A stretch of 64,000 bases of DNA, taken from JAFAYN01 sp963733105. Lineage in GTDB: Bacteria > Gemmatimonadota > Gemmatimonadetes > Longimicrobiales > Longimicrobiaceae. This document shows positions 28,349-38,823 of the stretch, in pieces. The first letter of the stretch is position 1. Each line of letters begins with the position of its first letter. The stretch covers positions 1 through 64,000 of the forward strand of contig CAVTCB010000007.1 of assembly GCA_963733105.1 (NCBI GenBank), in the 5' to 3' direction. The position numbers were made by a program, and so were the translations under genes. A model generated the notes under the pieces. It saw only the letters and a list, made by a program, of their open reading frames with translations. It did not search any database and had not been told where the DNA came from.

Positions 28349-30977
28349 GCGGCCCGTGCCGGGGCGCCTGCGTGGAGCCCGTCCGCTTCCCCGCTCCGGT
28401 GGAGAACCGCCCCGGGCTGCCGCGCATCGCCTGCCGCATCGGCGCGTACGCGTCCATCCGGCAGGCCCTGCTGCGCCGGCTGGACCTGGCCCCCGAGCTC
28501 GCCGCCTGGACGCACCGCGCTCCCGACGATCCGGGGATCGCGCTGCTGGAGGGCGCCGCGATCGTGGGCGACGTCCTCACGCTCTACCACGAGGCGTACG
28601 CCAACGAGGCGTACCTCCGCACCGCCCGGTGGCGCGAGAGCGTGGCCGACCTGGTGCGGCTCACCGGGTACCGCCTCTCCCCCGGCGTGGCCGGGCGCGC
28701 GGCGTTCGCGTTCGAGGTGCGCGGCGGCGCGCCCGTCACCATTCCCGCCGGCTTTCCGCTGACGGCGCAGGTGACGGGGGTGGAGGGGACGGTGGACTGG
28801 GAGACGGCGGAGCCGCTGGCGGCGTATCCGGCGCTGGGCCGGTTCTCCCTGTACCGTCCCTTCGCCACCCCGAACCCGGGCCCCGCGACGCCCACCTTCC
28901 GCGTGGCGGGTCCCGAGCCCGACGCCCCCGCGGCTGTGCTGCGGCCCGGCGACCGGCTGGTCGTCGGCGACGCGCTGCCAGCGGGGGCGCCCCTCCGGCT
29001 GGAGAACGCCGAGATCGTGGTGATCGACTCCGTGCGCACCCTGCACGGTCGTCCGCTCTACACCCTGCGCGGCGTCCTGGCGCGCGCTCCCACGGCCGGG
29101 ACCGTGGCGGCGTACCGGCTGGGCCGCTCCTTCCGCCACTTCGGCTACAACGCGCCCCCCACGAAGACCGTGGTCACCGCCGCGGGCGTCGCCCAGGTGC
29201 CCGTCGCCTTCACCCGGCCGGCGGACAAGGTCGAGGAGGCCAACGTGGACCCACCGCTGGCGCCGGACGAGCTGCCGCTGGACGCCGAGGTGGACGACCT
29301 GGCCCGCGGCGCCACGGTGGTGGTGCAGACGCGGCAGCGCGGCAGCGCGGCCACCCTGCTGCGCACCGTGGTCGAGGTACGCCCGGGCGCCTACACCTGG
29401 GGGTCGGTGACGGGCGGCTCCACGGTGCTGAAGCTGAGCGCCGACCTCGACGCCGACCGCGTGGCGCCGCCGTCCGCCCCCGTCGTGGGGAAGCTGCCCG
29501 ACTTCGCCCTGGGCTCTCCCGTCCTCTACGGCTCCGTCGTCCTGGCCCCGGCGTTCGTGCGGTTGCTGAAACAACTCGACGTCCGCGACGTGGCGGTGCA
29601 CGAGACGGTGGGCCCCATGCTCACCCTGCAGGCGGGCGAGGAGGCCGCCGGCGCCGCGTCGGGGACGGAGCTCTTCTTCCTGGGCACGGCGGCCGAGGCC
29701 GCGGCGCTCGCCGGCCGGCGCGTGCTCCTGGAGGGGCTGGAGGAGAACGCGGTGGAGGCCGTCGTCGCCGCCGTCGCGCCCGCTCCCGCCGGGGAGGACG
29801 CCCGCCGCATCCTGCGCGGGGTGTCGCTGGACCGCCGCGTGGACTACGCCTCCTTCCCGCTCGACGACCCGTCGGTGGTGGTCTACGGCAACGTCGCCCT
29901 GGCGACGCAGGGAAAGAGCGAGCGCGAGACCGTGCTGGGCGGCGGCGACGCCCGTGAAGCGTTCCAGACCTTCGCCCTCCCGAAGGCGCCGCTCACGTAC
30001 CTGGTCTCCGCCGGTGCCGCCCCGCCGGAGGTCCCCGAGCTGGCGGTGTACGTCGCCGGCCGGGCGTGGACGCGCGTGCCGACCTTCTTCGGCCGCGGTC
30101 CCCTGGAGGAGGTCTACGTGGTCCGCGAGGACGCGGAGGGAACGACCCGGGTGCAGTTCGGCGACGGGAAGACCGGCGCGCGGCTCCCCTCCGGGGTGGG
30201 GAACGTGACGGCGGCGTACCGCGTGGGCGTGGGCGCGTTCGGCGCGCTGCGGGCGGACACCGGCGTGGCCGCGGGGGCACGGCTGGAGCGGCTGGAGAAG
30301 GTGCGGCTCCCCGGGGCCGCTTCGGGGGGGACGGTCCCGAATCGGCCGAGAACGCGCGCACGGCCGCGCCCGGCAGGGTGCAGAGCCTGGACCGCCTGGT
30401 GTCGCTGGCCGACTTCGAAGCCGAGGCGCTGGCGATGGCGGGGGTATGGCGCGCGTCGGCCTCGTGGGAGATCCGCTCCGGCGTCCCCACGCTGGCGCTC
30501 ACGGTGCTGATGAAGACGGGGCGTGAAGCCGAGCTGGCCGACGTGCGGCGGACGCTGGCGGAGTACGACCGCTGCCGCGGGATGCAGCGCTTTCCCGTGG
30601 TGGTCGTCGCGGGCGCGCTGCGTCCGGTCTTCATCGCGGCCTCGTACGCACCGGACCCGGCGTACCGCGAGGGCGACGTGCGGCGGGCGATCGAGACGGC
30701 GCTGGGCGCCTCCCGCGGCGCAGAGGCCGCGTCCGCCGGGTTGTTCTGGCCCGGGAGCCGCCGCTTCGGCGCACGGGAGTACGCCACCCGCGTGGAGGGT
30801 GCCATCCAGAACGTCCCCGGCGTCGTCTGGGTACGGGCGAGCGCGATGGGCGTGGTGGGCCAGGCACCCGCGCCGGGGGGGGTGGTGCCGTGCCCCGCCG
30901 ACCACATCCTGTCGCTGGACGCGTCGCGTCTGCAGCTTTCGCCGGTGCTCACCCCCGGCGCGGAGTACGGGGGATGA
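28345..30977 (+). CDS. Second baseplate J-type protein (Afp12-like), one frame slip
   Basis: The gene starts at ATG 28345, overlapping the previous stop, and reads to about 30330 in one frame (GIALLEGAAIVGDVLTLYHE, RWRESVADLVRLTGYRLSPG, later TTRVQFGDGKTGARLPSG). At a run of six G near 30329 the frame slips by one base. The continuation AENARTAAPGRVQSLDRLVS, FEAEALAMAGVWRASASW and a C-terminal ending LTPGAEYGG stops at 30977. Without the slip the protein would stop early at 30510. Total about 877 residues, normal for this family. The conserved block after the slip (SLDRLVSLADFEAEA) is standard for gpJ proteins, so the intended product is full length; a homopolymer error is likely. Confidence 0.85.
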
Positions 30978-33310
30978 GCACCCCGCGACGCTATCCGCTC
31001 TACGAGCGGCTTCCCGAGGTCCACCGTACCCGCGACGAGGAGCAGGGCGGCCGCCAGCTCCGGGCGTACCTGGGTGGGCTGGAAGAGGTCTTCGGCGAGA
31101 TCCACCGCAGCATCGAGACGCTGTACCACGACCTGTTCGTGGAGACGGCGGCCGACTGGGCGGTGCCGTACATCGGCGACCTGCTGGGCACCAGCCACCT
31201 GGCCGGCGACCCCTGGACGGTGCGCGCCGACGTGGCCGACTCCATGGCCCTGCGGCGCGGCAAGGGCACGCTCGGCGTCCTGGAGCAGCTGGTGTTCGTG
31301 CTCACCCGCTGGGGGGCTCGCTGCGTGGAGCTGCGCGAGGTGCTGGCGTGGACGCAGCACCTGAACCACCTGCGCCCGGACGCGGGGGGAGAGCCGCCCT
31401 TCGCGCTCCCCGGCGCCACGCGCCACGCGGTGGTCCGCGGGGGGACGGCGCCCGTGCGCGACCCGGCCCTGCTCTCGCTGCTGGGCGGCGCCTTCGACCC
31501 CTTCATGCGGCTCCCCGACGTGCGCCCCCCGGCGGGCGGCGCTCCGCGCGCCAACCTGCCCAACCTGGCCGTCTACCTGTGGCGGCTGCAGGCGTACCGG
31601 GTGGAGGTGTCGCCCCCCGTCTTCGTTCCTGCCGCTCCTTCCGCAGCGTCCACCGTCGCGCGCTTCCTGGTGCACCCCATGGGCGACCCGGTGCGGCTCT
31701 TCAACGTGAGCCGGCCCGACGCCGACCGCCTGCGGGGGGAGCTGGCGCGGATGGACGAGGTGCCGGGCCCGTTGCTTCGCGCGCTGCTCACCACGGGAAG
31801 CCCGGCGGGGGCACCCGCGCGCTTCGTCGCCATGGACCCGTACGACGAGTCGCTTCCCGGCGCCGGAGGCGTCCAGCTCACCGACCACGCCCTGCAGCTG
31901 CACGTCCCCGGATCGTCGTTCGCGGCGGGGGGATGGACCTTCCGCGGCGCGAACCTGCTGCAGTGGGAGGCGGGGCTGGCGCTGCCGCTGGCCAACCGCG
32001 AGGTGGCGGTGGATCCGGAGAACGGGCGCATCGCGATCGCGGTGGCCACCCAGGCGGAGGTGGACGCGCTGCGCGACCACCTGCTGCTCACCTGGACGTA
32101 CGCCGCGGTGGGCCCGGTGGGGGCGCACCCCGTCTCGCGTGGCGCGCCGCCGGCCGAGCTCGCGGGAGAGGCGGCGGACCTCCGGCCGGTGGCGTGGGAC
32201 CCGGTGGTGAACCGCCTCCAGGAGGCGCTGGACGGCCTGAACGCCGCCACCCAGCCGGTGGTGGTGGAGATCCGCGACAACGGCGTCCACGACCTGGACC
32301 TGGCCGCGGTGGCGGGTACGCTGGCGGAGGACGGCGGGCCCAACCTGCTGCTGGCGCGCTCGCTGGTGATCCGCGCGGGAAGCGGCTTCCGGCCCGTGGT
32401 CCGCCTGGCGCAGCCGCTCCGCTTCCGGCCGGCGCAGGTGAGCGCGGCCACGGCGGCGGCGCAGGCGAAGCTCGAGGCCGGGATGGACCGCCTGACGGTG
32501 CGCCTGGAGGGGGTGTACGTCACCCGCGGCCCGGGGTTTCCCGCGGGCGAGCCGCTGATCGCCCGCGCCGCGCTCAACGCGCTGGAGGTGATCGACGCCA
32601 CGCTGGACCCCGGTGGCTTCCGGCTCTGCGACGGCACGCGGGCCGCCGTCCACGCGTCGCTCCGGCTGGGCGTGCCGTACGGGTTCGCCGCCGTGGCCGA
32701 CGAGGTGAACTTCACCCAGACCCCCGAGATCCACGTCCAGCGCTCCCTGTGCGGGCCCCTGCTGGCGGACGCGCGCTACCGGCTGTTCCTGGCCGACTCG
32801 GTGGTCGACGCCGGGGCGGGGGCGGACGACGCCCCGTCGTCGGCCGCGTTCGCGGTGGGCGGCACGCTGCCCGGTGATCCGCCCCACGCGGCGCACGGCT
32901 GGGGCCCGCCCACGGTGGTGAGCGGAGCCACCTTCCTGGGGCGGGTGCGGGTGGAGCGCATCGAGGGGAGGGGAGGGATCTTCGTGCACCGGCTGCAGGC
33001 GCGCGACGACCAGCACGGCTGTCTCCGGCAGAGCTGGCTGCGCGGAGTGAAGGATGCGGTGCCGCAGAGCCACGCCTGCGTTCGCGCGGCCCAGGCGCCG
33101 CTGGCCTTCACCGACGAAGCGTTCGGCGAGCCGGCGTACGGGCAGCTCGCCGCCACCGCCGACTTCCGCGTCCGCGAGCGCGGCCCCGGCGACGACGCCA
33201 TGGGCGCGTACGGCTTTCTGCTGGAGGCGCACGCCTGGCGCAACCTGCAGGTGCGCTTCCGCGAGTTCATGCCCGTGGGCGTGCGCCCGCTGCTGGTGCC
33301 GGTGACCTGA
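30974..33310 (+). CDS. gpI-type tail protein with long C-terminal extension
   Basis: 778 residues. The first 110 contain LPEVHRTRDEEQGGRQLRAY, ADWAVPYIGDLLGTSHLAGD and LRRGKGTLGVLEQLV, the tail_P2_I (gpI) pattern of baseplate periphery proteins. The remaining 650 residues are beta-rich and include SLVIRAGSGFRPVVRLAQ and a region resembling stacked strands. In other eCIS this large fused form replaces the small gpI and probably carries attachment surfaces for fibres. The ATG overlaps the stop of the preceding gene. Confidence 0.8.
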   Translation: MSTPRRYPLYERLPEVHRTRDEEQGGRQLRAYLGGLEEVFGEIHRSIETLYHDLFVETAADWAVPYIGDLLGTSHLAGDPWTVRADVADSMALRRGKGTLGVLEQLVFVLTRWGARCVELREVLAWTQHLNHLRPDAGGEPPFALPGATRHAVVRGGTAPVRDPALLSLLGGAFDPFMRLPDVRPPAGGAPRANLPNLAVYLWRLQAYRVEVSPPVFVPAAPSAASTVARFLVHPMGDPVRLFNVSRPDADRLRGELARMDEVPGPLLRALLTTGSPAGAPARFVAMDPYDESLPGAGGVQLTDHALQLHVPGSSFAAGGWTFRGANLLQWEAGLALPLANREVAVDPENGRIAIAVATQAEVDALRDHLLLTWTYAAVGPVGAHPVSRGAPPAELAGEAADLRPVAWDPVVNRLQEALDGLNAATQPVVVEIRDNGVHDLDLAAVAGTLAEDGGPNLLLARSLVIRAGSGFRPVVRLAQPLRFRPAQVSAATAAAQAKLEAGMDRLTVRLEGVYVTRGPGFPAGEPLIARAALNALEVIDATLDPGGFRLCDGTRAAVHASLRLGVPYGFAAVADEVNFTQTPEIHVQRSLCGPLLADARYRLFLADSVVDAGAGADDAPSSAAFAVGGTLPGDPPHAAHGWGPPTVVSGATFLGRVRVERIEGRGGIFVHRLQARDDQHGCLRQSWLRGVKDAVPQSHACVRAAQAPLAFTDEAFGEPAYGQLAATADFRVRERGPGDDAMGAYGFLLEAHAWRNLQVRFREFMPVGVRPLLVPVT

Positions 33311-33385
33311 CCCGCGTCTCCGCCGGGGAGCGAAGACGTCGGGTCGGGAGCACGGCAATTACCGGACGAACCGAGGAGACTCACC

Positions 33386-36300
33386 ATGAGGGGCGATTTT
33401 TCCACCCGCCTGGACCGACCCGACGACGGGGACGACGCCGGCGTGGTCTGGCAGCAGGGGAGGGTGTTCCTGGACGCCGACGGCAACGCCCAGACGCGCC
33501 TGGCCGCCGCCTGGCAGGGCACCGCCGCGCGCGACGCGCTGGGCGCGGGCGTGCTCGCAGTGCCGGCCGCCGAGCCCGACGGCTTCCGTGTGGTGAGCGC
33601 CACACTGACTCCGGCCGGCGTGCAGCTCCAGGTGGGCGCCGGGCACGCCTGGGCGAACGGGATGCTGGCTCGCGAGACGGGCGGCGTGCGCACCGCCACG
33701 TACCTCAAGCCCCCCGTGCAGTCTCCCGCCGCCACGAGCGCCGCGATCACCGCCGGAACGCGCGACGCCGTGGTGCTGGAGGTGTGGCACGAGACGGTCT
33801 CGGCCTTCCAGGAGCCGGAGCGGCTGCTGGAGCCGGCCCTGGGCGGGGTGGACACGACCGGACGGCTTCGCGTCGCCACGGCGTACCGCCTGCTGCGGCT
33901 GGGTGCGGGCATGGACTGCGACGACGTGCCCGGGGAGCTGGGCGGCGAGAGCGCCAAGGGGCGGCTCACCGTCACGCTTCTCCCCGTCGGCACCGTGGGC
34001 GCGCCCTGTCCGGTGGAGGTGGGGGGAGGCTACACGGGCTTCGAGCACCAGCTGTACCGCGTGGAGGTGGCCGAGGTGAGCGCCGCGGGGACGCACTTCA
34101 AGTGGTCGCGCTTCAACGGCGGGCTGGTGGGGCGCGGCGTCTTCGACGCGGGCACGCAGCGGGTGGCCATCCGCGCCAACCTGCAGGCCATCGCCACCTC
34201 GGGGCTGGGCTCGTTCTACCTGGAGGCGGTGGAGAGGGACCCGCAGGCCGGAGGCTGGCGGGTCACCTACGGCGCCCCCGTCACCCTGAGCGGCGACACC
34301 CTGGTGCTTCCCGCCACGCCCTCCTTCGGCGCGGTGCCCCCCGCGGTGACCGCCCCGCCGCCCTCCGCGGGGCTCGCTCCCACCCCCAACGTGGTGTTCT
34401 TCCGCCTGTGGGACGGGCTGCGCCCCATCGGCGACTTTCCCGCGGGGGGCACACCGGTGGAGCTGGCGGACGGCATCCACCTGGAGTTCGAGGCCGGCGG
34501 CGCGGGGCGCTACGTGGCCGAGGACTACTGGACCTTCGCGGTGCGCGCGGGCGGCGTGTCCAACGAGGAGACGCTGCTGAGCGCCGAGCTCCCCCACGCC
34601 GTGCGGGTGCGCGTCTCTCTGGCGGTGCTGGAGTGGACGGGCGGATCGGGCACCACCATCACCGCCGCGGCCGGACGCATCCACGACTGCCGCCTCCCCT
34701 TCCACCCGCTCTCCCGGCTGGGCGGCTGCTGCACCTTCCGGGTGGGCGACGGAGTGCGCAGCCACGGCGACTACACCACCATCCAGGCCGCCGTCGACGC
34801 CCTCCCCGCGTCGGGCGGGCGGGTGTGCGTGCTCCCCGGCCTGTACCGGGAGACGGTGCTCATCCAGAACCGCAGCGGCGTGGTGGTCGCCGGGTGCGGC
34901 CGCCGCTCGCGGGTGACCAACGCCCCCGCGGCCGGGACGGGCGCCCCGGCGGGACCCGTCTTCCTCGTCCGCGCGTGCACGGGAGTGCGCCTGGAGAAGA
35001 TGGCGATCGACGCGGCCGACGGACAGCCCGGGGTGCTGGTGACGGAGTCGGCGGCGAACCAGGGGGTGCCCCGCCAGGTGTCGCTGGGCCGGCTGTGGCT
35101 GCGCTCCGGCACCCGCAGCGCGGTGGAGGTGCAGGGCGCCGAGGGGCTGACCGTCACGGAGTGCGACGTGCTGATGCGCGACGTCGCCAGCGCGTGGCCC
35201 GCCGTCTTCGTACGGGCCGACGACGCGCGCATCGAGCGCAACCGCGTGCAGGTGGAGCGGGAGCTGAACGGCGTGGTCACTCCGATCCCCACCGCCGACG
35301 TGGCCTACCGGGTGAACCGGGGACGCGGGGGGCTCCAGCTGGCCGGCGGCTGCGACCGGGTGCGGGTGGTGGAGAACCTGGTACGCGGCGGGATCGGCAA
35401 CGGGATCACGGTGGGGAGCTTCGTCGAACGGGGACTTCAGGCCAATTGGACGGTCTTCGGCCACGTTGCATGGCTGGTTGATCCCGACGACCCATGCGGT
35501 CCCTGCCGCGCCGGCAACCTGGTGGTGCTCGGCGTGACGTGGAGGGGCGTCGGGCGGCGGACTGGCTCCGCCGGGTCGCTCAGCGAGATCTGCATCGAGC
35601 GCAACCGCATCCTGGACATGGGGCTGTGCGGCGTCGGGGTGGCGGCGTTCTTCGACCTGGCGGAGACCGACGAGATGATCCGCGTGGACGGGCTCTCCAT
35701 CGAGGGGAACCGCATCCGCCGCTGCCTGAACCGCTCCCTGGCCGCGATCCCCGCCGCCATGGAGGACTCGGCGGGCTACGGCGGCATCGCCCTGGCCGAC
35801 GTGTCCGGCCTGCGGGTGTGCGGAAACCTGATCGAAGACAACGGAAGGGACACGCTGGAGCCGGTGTGCGGCATCTTCGTGCTGCACGGCGAGGGGGTGG
35901 AGATCGCGCACAACCGCATCACCGGCCCCACCTTCGCGACGGGCGAGCCGGCGCGGACGGCCAAGAACGGCCGGCGCGGGGGAATCCACCTCGTCCACAC
36001 CACGGCGCCCACGCACACGACACCGCTGACCCTCTCCACCGGGAAGCGCCTGGAGTTCCCCGTTCAGACCGCTCCGGCGCTGAGGGTGCACGACAACGTG
36101 GTGAGCGTTCCGCTGGGGCCGGCGCTCTGGGCCCGGGCGCTGGGCGCCGTGTCGGTGCAGGCGAACGCCTTCGCCACCCGCGGCGTGCGGTCGGTGGGCC
36201 CTGCGCCCACCTTCGTGGGCGCCGCCGTGTCCATCACCAACCTGGGCGTCTCGAACGAGTACCACGGGCAGTTCCTCGAGTTCCTGTGGCCCCTCATCTT

Positions 36301-36805
36301 TGACAACGGCACGCTGGTGATCCCGCGCCCGGGGCTCGACGACGCGGTGGCCGGGCGGCTGGTGGCGAACGGCAACGTGCTGTTCGCCGACAACCAGGTG
36401 CTGCTCAGCCTGCTCAGCGCGGAGGTGATGCCCGCCCTCAGCTCCATCGTCATCACCTCGGGCGACGACGTGGGCTTCCACGACAACCAGTGCGACTGCG
36501 ACCTTATCGACGACTTCGTGACGACCCACGCGGTCGTGAAGGGCGCATCGGTGCGGGTGACCGGCAACCGCTTCAAGGAGGAGGCGAGCTCCGCCGCCTT
36601 CTCCGCTCGAACCTTCGCCACCGACATGAACGTGACGGCCAACAACCAGGCCACGCACTGCATTCTGGTGCAGGGCCCGGCGGGAGCGGTGGTGAACTCG
36701 CCGAACCACGTACGGACCTACAAGTTCAATAACGTCTGCGTGGAATTCCAGGTGCTGACCATGAATTCGAACATCAAACCGAACAGCTTCGTTGAGGAAC
36801 CATGA
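33386..36805 (+). CDS. DUF6519-like / right-handed beta-helix fibre protein
   Basis: 1139 residues, preceded by GAGGAGACTCACC. Residues 1-90 (RGDFSTRLDRPDDGDDAGVV, WQQGRVFLDADGNAQTRL) match the N-terminal DUF6519-type domain found at the end of eCIS operons. Residues about 450-1100 contain pectate-lyase-like right-handed beta-helix repeats: YTTIQAAVDALPASGGRV, then many short turns ending in N-x-(I/V) such as ENLVRGGIGNGITV and IEGNRIRRC. This architecture is shared by phage tailspikes, so a receptor-binding or attachment role is likely. No catalytic residues for a lyase can be named with confidence. Confidence 0.75.
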   Translation: MRGDFSTRLDRPDDGDDAGVVWQQGRVFLDADGNAQTRLAAAWQGTAARDALGAGVLAVPAAEPDGFRVVSATLTPAGVQLQVGAGHAWANGMLARETGGVRTATYLKPPVQSPAATSAAITAGTRDAVVLEVWHETVSAFQEPERLLEPALGGVDTTGRLRVATAYRLLRLGAGMDCDDVPGELGGESAKGRLTVTLLPVGTVGAPCPVEVGGGYTGFEHQLYRVEVAEVSAAGTHFKWSRFNGGLVGRGVFDAGTQRVAIRANLQAIATSGLGSFYLEAVERDPQAGGWRVTYGAPVTLSGDTLVLPATPSFGAVPPAVTAPPPSAGLAPTPNVVFFRLWDGLRPIGDFPAGGTPVELADGIHLEFEAGGAGRYVAEDYWTFAVRAGGVSNEETLLSAELPHAVRVRVSLAVLEWTGGSGTTITAAAGRIHDCRLPFHPLSRLGGCCTFRVGDGVRSHGDYTTIQAAVDALPASGGRVCVLPGLYRETVLIQNRSGVVVAGCGRRSRVTNAPAAGTGAPAGPVFLVRACTGVRLEKMAIDAADGQPGVLVTESAANQGVPRQVSLGRLWLRSGTRSAVEVQGAEGLTVTECDVLMRDVASAWPAVFVRADDARIERNRVQVERELNGVVTPIPTADVAYRVNRGRGGLQLAGGCDRVRVVENLVRGGIGNGITVGSFVERGLQANWTVFGHVAWLVDPDDPCGPCRAGNLVVLGVTWRGVGRRTGSAGSLSEICIERNRILDMGLCGVGVAAFFDLAETDEMIRVDGLSIEGNRIRRCLNRSLAAIPAAMEDSAGYGGIALADVSGLRVCGNLIEDNGRDTLEPVCGIFVLHGEGVEIAHNRITGPTFATGEPARTAKNGRRGGIHLVHTTAPTHTTPLTLSTGKRLEFPVQTAPALRVHDNVVSVPLGPALWARALGAVSVQANAFATRGVRSVGPAPTFVGAAVSITNLGVSNEYHGQFLEFLWPLIFDNGTLVIPRPGLDDAVAGRLVANGNVLFADNQVLLSLLSAEVMPALSSIVITSGDDVGFHDNQCDCDLIDDFVTTHAVVKGASVRVTGNRFKEEASSAAFSARTFATDMNVTANNQATHCILVQGPAGAVVNSPNHVRTYKFNNVCVEFQVLTMNSNIKPNSFVEEP

Positions 36806-37452
36806 GCACGGCTCCCAACGAGGTACGCATCACCGCGGACGAGTTCCGGCGCGACACCGAGCAGCGTCTGGCGGGCGCCGATCAGGCGCGCGCCGCGGGG
36901 CTGGATGGGCTGGCGCGGGTCCGCGAGGTGAGGGCGTCGGTAGCGCAGCGCGAGCGCGAGCGCCTGACCGAGAAGCTGGGCGCGGACCACGCCCGCGTGG
37001 CGGCGCTGGAGGCGAGCGTGGGCGCGGAAGCTGCGCTGGCATCCCAGCTGACGGCCCAGGCCGAGCGGACGCGCACTCCGCCGCCACCTCCCGTGCCGGA
37101 GCCGGAGGCCACGGACCCCGACGCCTGGACGGTGCGCGGGCGGGTGACCGACGCGGAGGGCAAGCCGCTGCCGGAGGTGACGGTGAGCCTGTACGACGAG
37201 GACCTGTTCTTCGACGACCGGCTGGGGCAGGCCACGACGGACGCCGAGGGCCGCTACGCGCTCACTTACCGCACCGGCGACTTCCGCGACCTCATCGAGC
37301 GCCGCCCCGACCTGTACGTGAAGGTGACCGCGAAGAACGGCAGTGTCCTGCACGTGCAGCCGGTAGAGGTCCGTTGCGAAGCCAGCCGCACGGAGATCAT
37401 CGACGTCCGGGTCGGCGGCGGCTCCGCCGGGTCCACGGCGCCGAAGCGATGA
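36802..37452 (+). CDS. Coiled-coil protein with carboxypeptidase-regulatory-like domain
   Basis: 216 residues. Residues 10-85 form a long charged helix (EFRRDTEQRLAGADQARAA then QRERERLTEKLGADHARVAA), likely coiled coil. A proline spacer follows, and residues 112-205 are a transthyretin-like/CarboxypepD-regulatory fold (VRGRVTDAEGKPLPEVTVSL, TTDAEGRYALTYRTGDF). Its start overlaps the fibre stop (ATGA), so it belongs to the operon. It might be a fibre accessory or adaptor. The 3' end of this gene (37303 to its stop) is repeated 1.5 kb downstream together with the start of the cargo gene. Confidence 0.7.
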   Translation: MSTAPNEVRITADEFRRDTEQRLAGADQARAAGLDGLARVREVRASVAQRERERLTEKLGADHARVAALEASVGAEAALASQLTAQAERTRTPPPPPVPEPEATDPDAWTVRGRVTDAEGKPLPEVTVSLYDEDLFFDDRLGQATTDAEGRYALTYRTGDFRDLIERRPDLYVKVTAKNGSVLHVQPVEVRCEASRTEIIDVRVGGGSAGSTAPKR

Positions 37453-37790
37453 AAGCGAGCACCCGATGAGCCACGCGTTCGCATCGCCCGCGAAGAGTGA
37501 CGAGGCCTCGCACCGGCGGCCGTCCACCGCCCACTCCGCGCCGCCGACGCCGAAGGTGGAGCCGGCCGCCACGTCGTCGCCCGGGATGGTGCTGCAGCGC
37601 TGCGCCTGCGGCGGCGGCTGCCCCGCCTGCCAGGCGAAGGCCGCCGGCCTCCCCCCACTCACCATCAACGCCCCCGACGACGCCTACGAGCGCGAAGCCG
37701 ACCGCGTGGCCGATGCGGTGATGGCGGGTGGCGCGGCGGCGCCCACGATGGCGGCGCTTCCGGCAATCTCGCGCCTACAGCGCTGCTCCG
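37303..37790 (+). repeat. Direct repeat copy A (3' end of coiled-coil gene plus DUF4157 N-terminus)
   Basis: This stretch is nearly identical to 38824-39305, offset by 1521 bases at its start and 1515 after a 6-base indel. It covers the last 50 codons of the carboxypeptidase-regulatory-like gene, the ATGAAAGCGAGCACCCG spacer and about the first 107 codons of the DUF4157 gene. Similarity continues at lower level into the metal-binding motif. Confidence 0.9.
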
Positions 37791-38793
37791 TCGGCTGGGG
37801 ATGGAATCGGAGTTGCGCCACCTATCGTACACGAGGTGCTCTCTTCGCCCGGAGAGCCGCTGGATGCGGGGGTACGGGCGTTCTTCGAACGCACGCTTTG
37901 GCCAGGACTTCAGCGACGTACGCATTCACACGGATGGCAGAGCGGCCGCCTCGGCCAAGGCGGTTGACGCGGTGGCGTACACGGTTGAGGGAAACGTGGT
38001 GTTCGGCGCTAGCGCCTATGACCCCGTCGGCAGCGCTGGAAGGCGGCTACTGGCCCACGAGCTGGCCCACGTGATACAGCAGCGCGACGGCGGCGGGCTG
38101 GCGCTGCGCCGCCAGATTTCGGAGGCTCACATTCCGCCTGACGTTGGAGTTCTAGGGTGGGTGCCTGCTAAAAAGGCGAAGTTCTGGATCAACGCCTTCA
38201 TACCCGACACGGTGGCCGGCGCCGCCAAGGTGACCAGCGGAAGCTACAAGGGAAAGACCATGTTCACAGGACCGTTCCCGTGGTCGGACTGCTTTCTCAG
38301 CGACAGCCGCGGGTTCAGCAACGATATCAAAGCTTCGTCACGCCTGCACCTGGAAGCGGAAGTTGATCTCACCTCGTGGCCGACTTCGTGGATGTCTCCG
38401 GCCCCGACCTCGTCCGGCACCGCCGAACTCGATTGTGAGAGCATGGACATCGAATGCGAGAAGGTCGCACAGCCAACGAAGAAGGAGGCTCCCGCCCCCC
38501 TCAGCTCGCTCGGTTTTCATCTCATACCGTTCTCTTTCTCGGCGTACGCGAGCGATCCCTGTGTCAGGGGAGCTCCCGACCTCAATTTCAACGGAACTGT
38601 GGAGATCGACACGTTGCATGGGCGGGTAAGCTTCTACGGAAATATCCAGCCGTTTCCCGCGGTCGAAGCCTACGTCTCTGTCGACGGCGCTATCCCGCAG
38701 GAACTGTTCGCGCACGCAATCTCGCCGGGAGCTTCGGTATGGAGCCTGTACGGAGCGGCGAAGGTCGGGGTGAGCGGCTCGGTTCCGCTGTGA
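37466..38793 (+). pseudogene. DUF4157 eCIS cargo protein with DUF3238-like payload, frame broken twice
   Basis: From ATG 37466 the first frame reads a cargo leader (MVLQRCACGGGCPACQAK, then INAPDDAYEREADRVADAVM) to about 37795. A second frame gives VAPPIVHEVLSSPGEPLDAG to about 37890. A third gives FGQDFSDVRIHTDGRAAASA and LLAHELAHVIQQ, the DUF4157 HExxH-type motif, and runs to 38793. The payload (residues after the motif, about 220) contains CFLSDSRGFSNDIKASSRLH and a later VEIDTLHGRVSFYG, a pattern I associate with DUF3238. Compared with the neighbouring copy, a cysteine-rich linker (CSCGGSHTGGGKCAACQ) is mostly missing, with an extra base near 37890. DUF4157 proteins are typical eCIS-loaded effectors. 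The breaks may be real decay. Confidence 0.75.
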
Positions 38794-38823
38794 TGATGAG
38801 GAAGAGTAAAGTGAGTCATCAAA

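Noticed and set aside
29993..36709. Two minus-strand frames of more than 1100 codons (29993-33358 and 33359-36709) under the J-type, gpI-type and fibre genes
   Set aside because: Antisense shadows with His/Arg-rich products; the plus strand encodes recognisable proteins in the same place.
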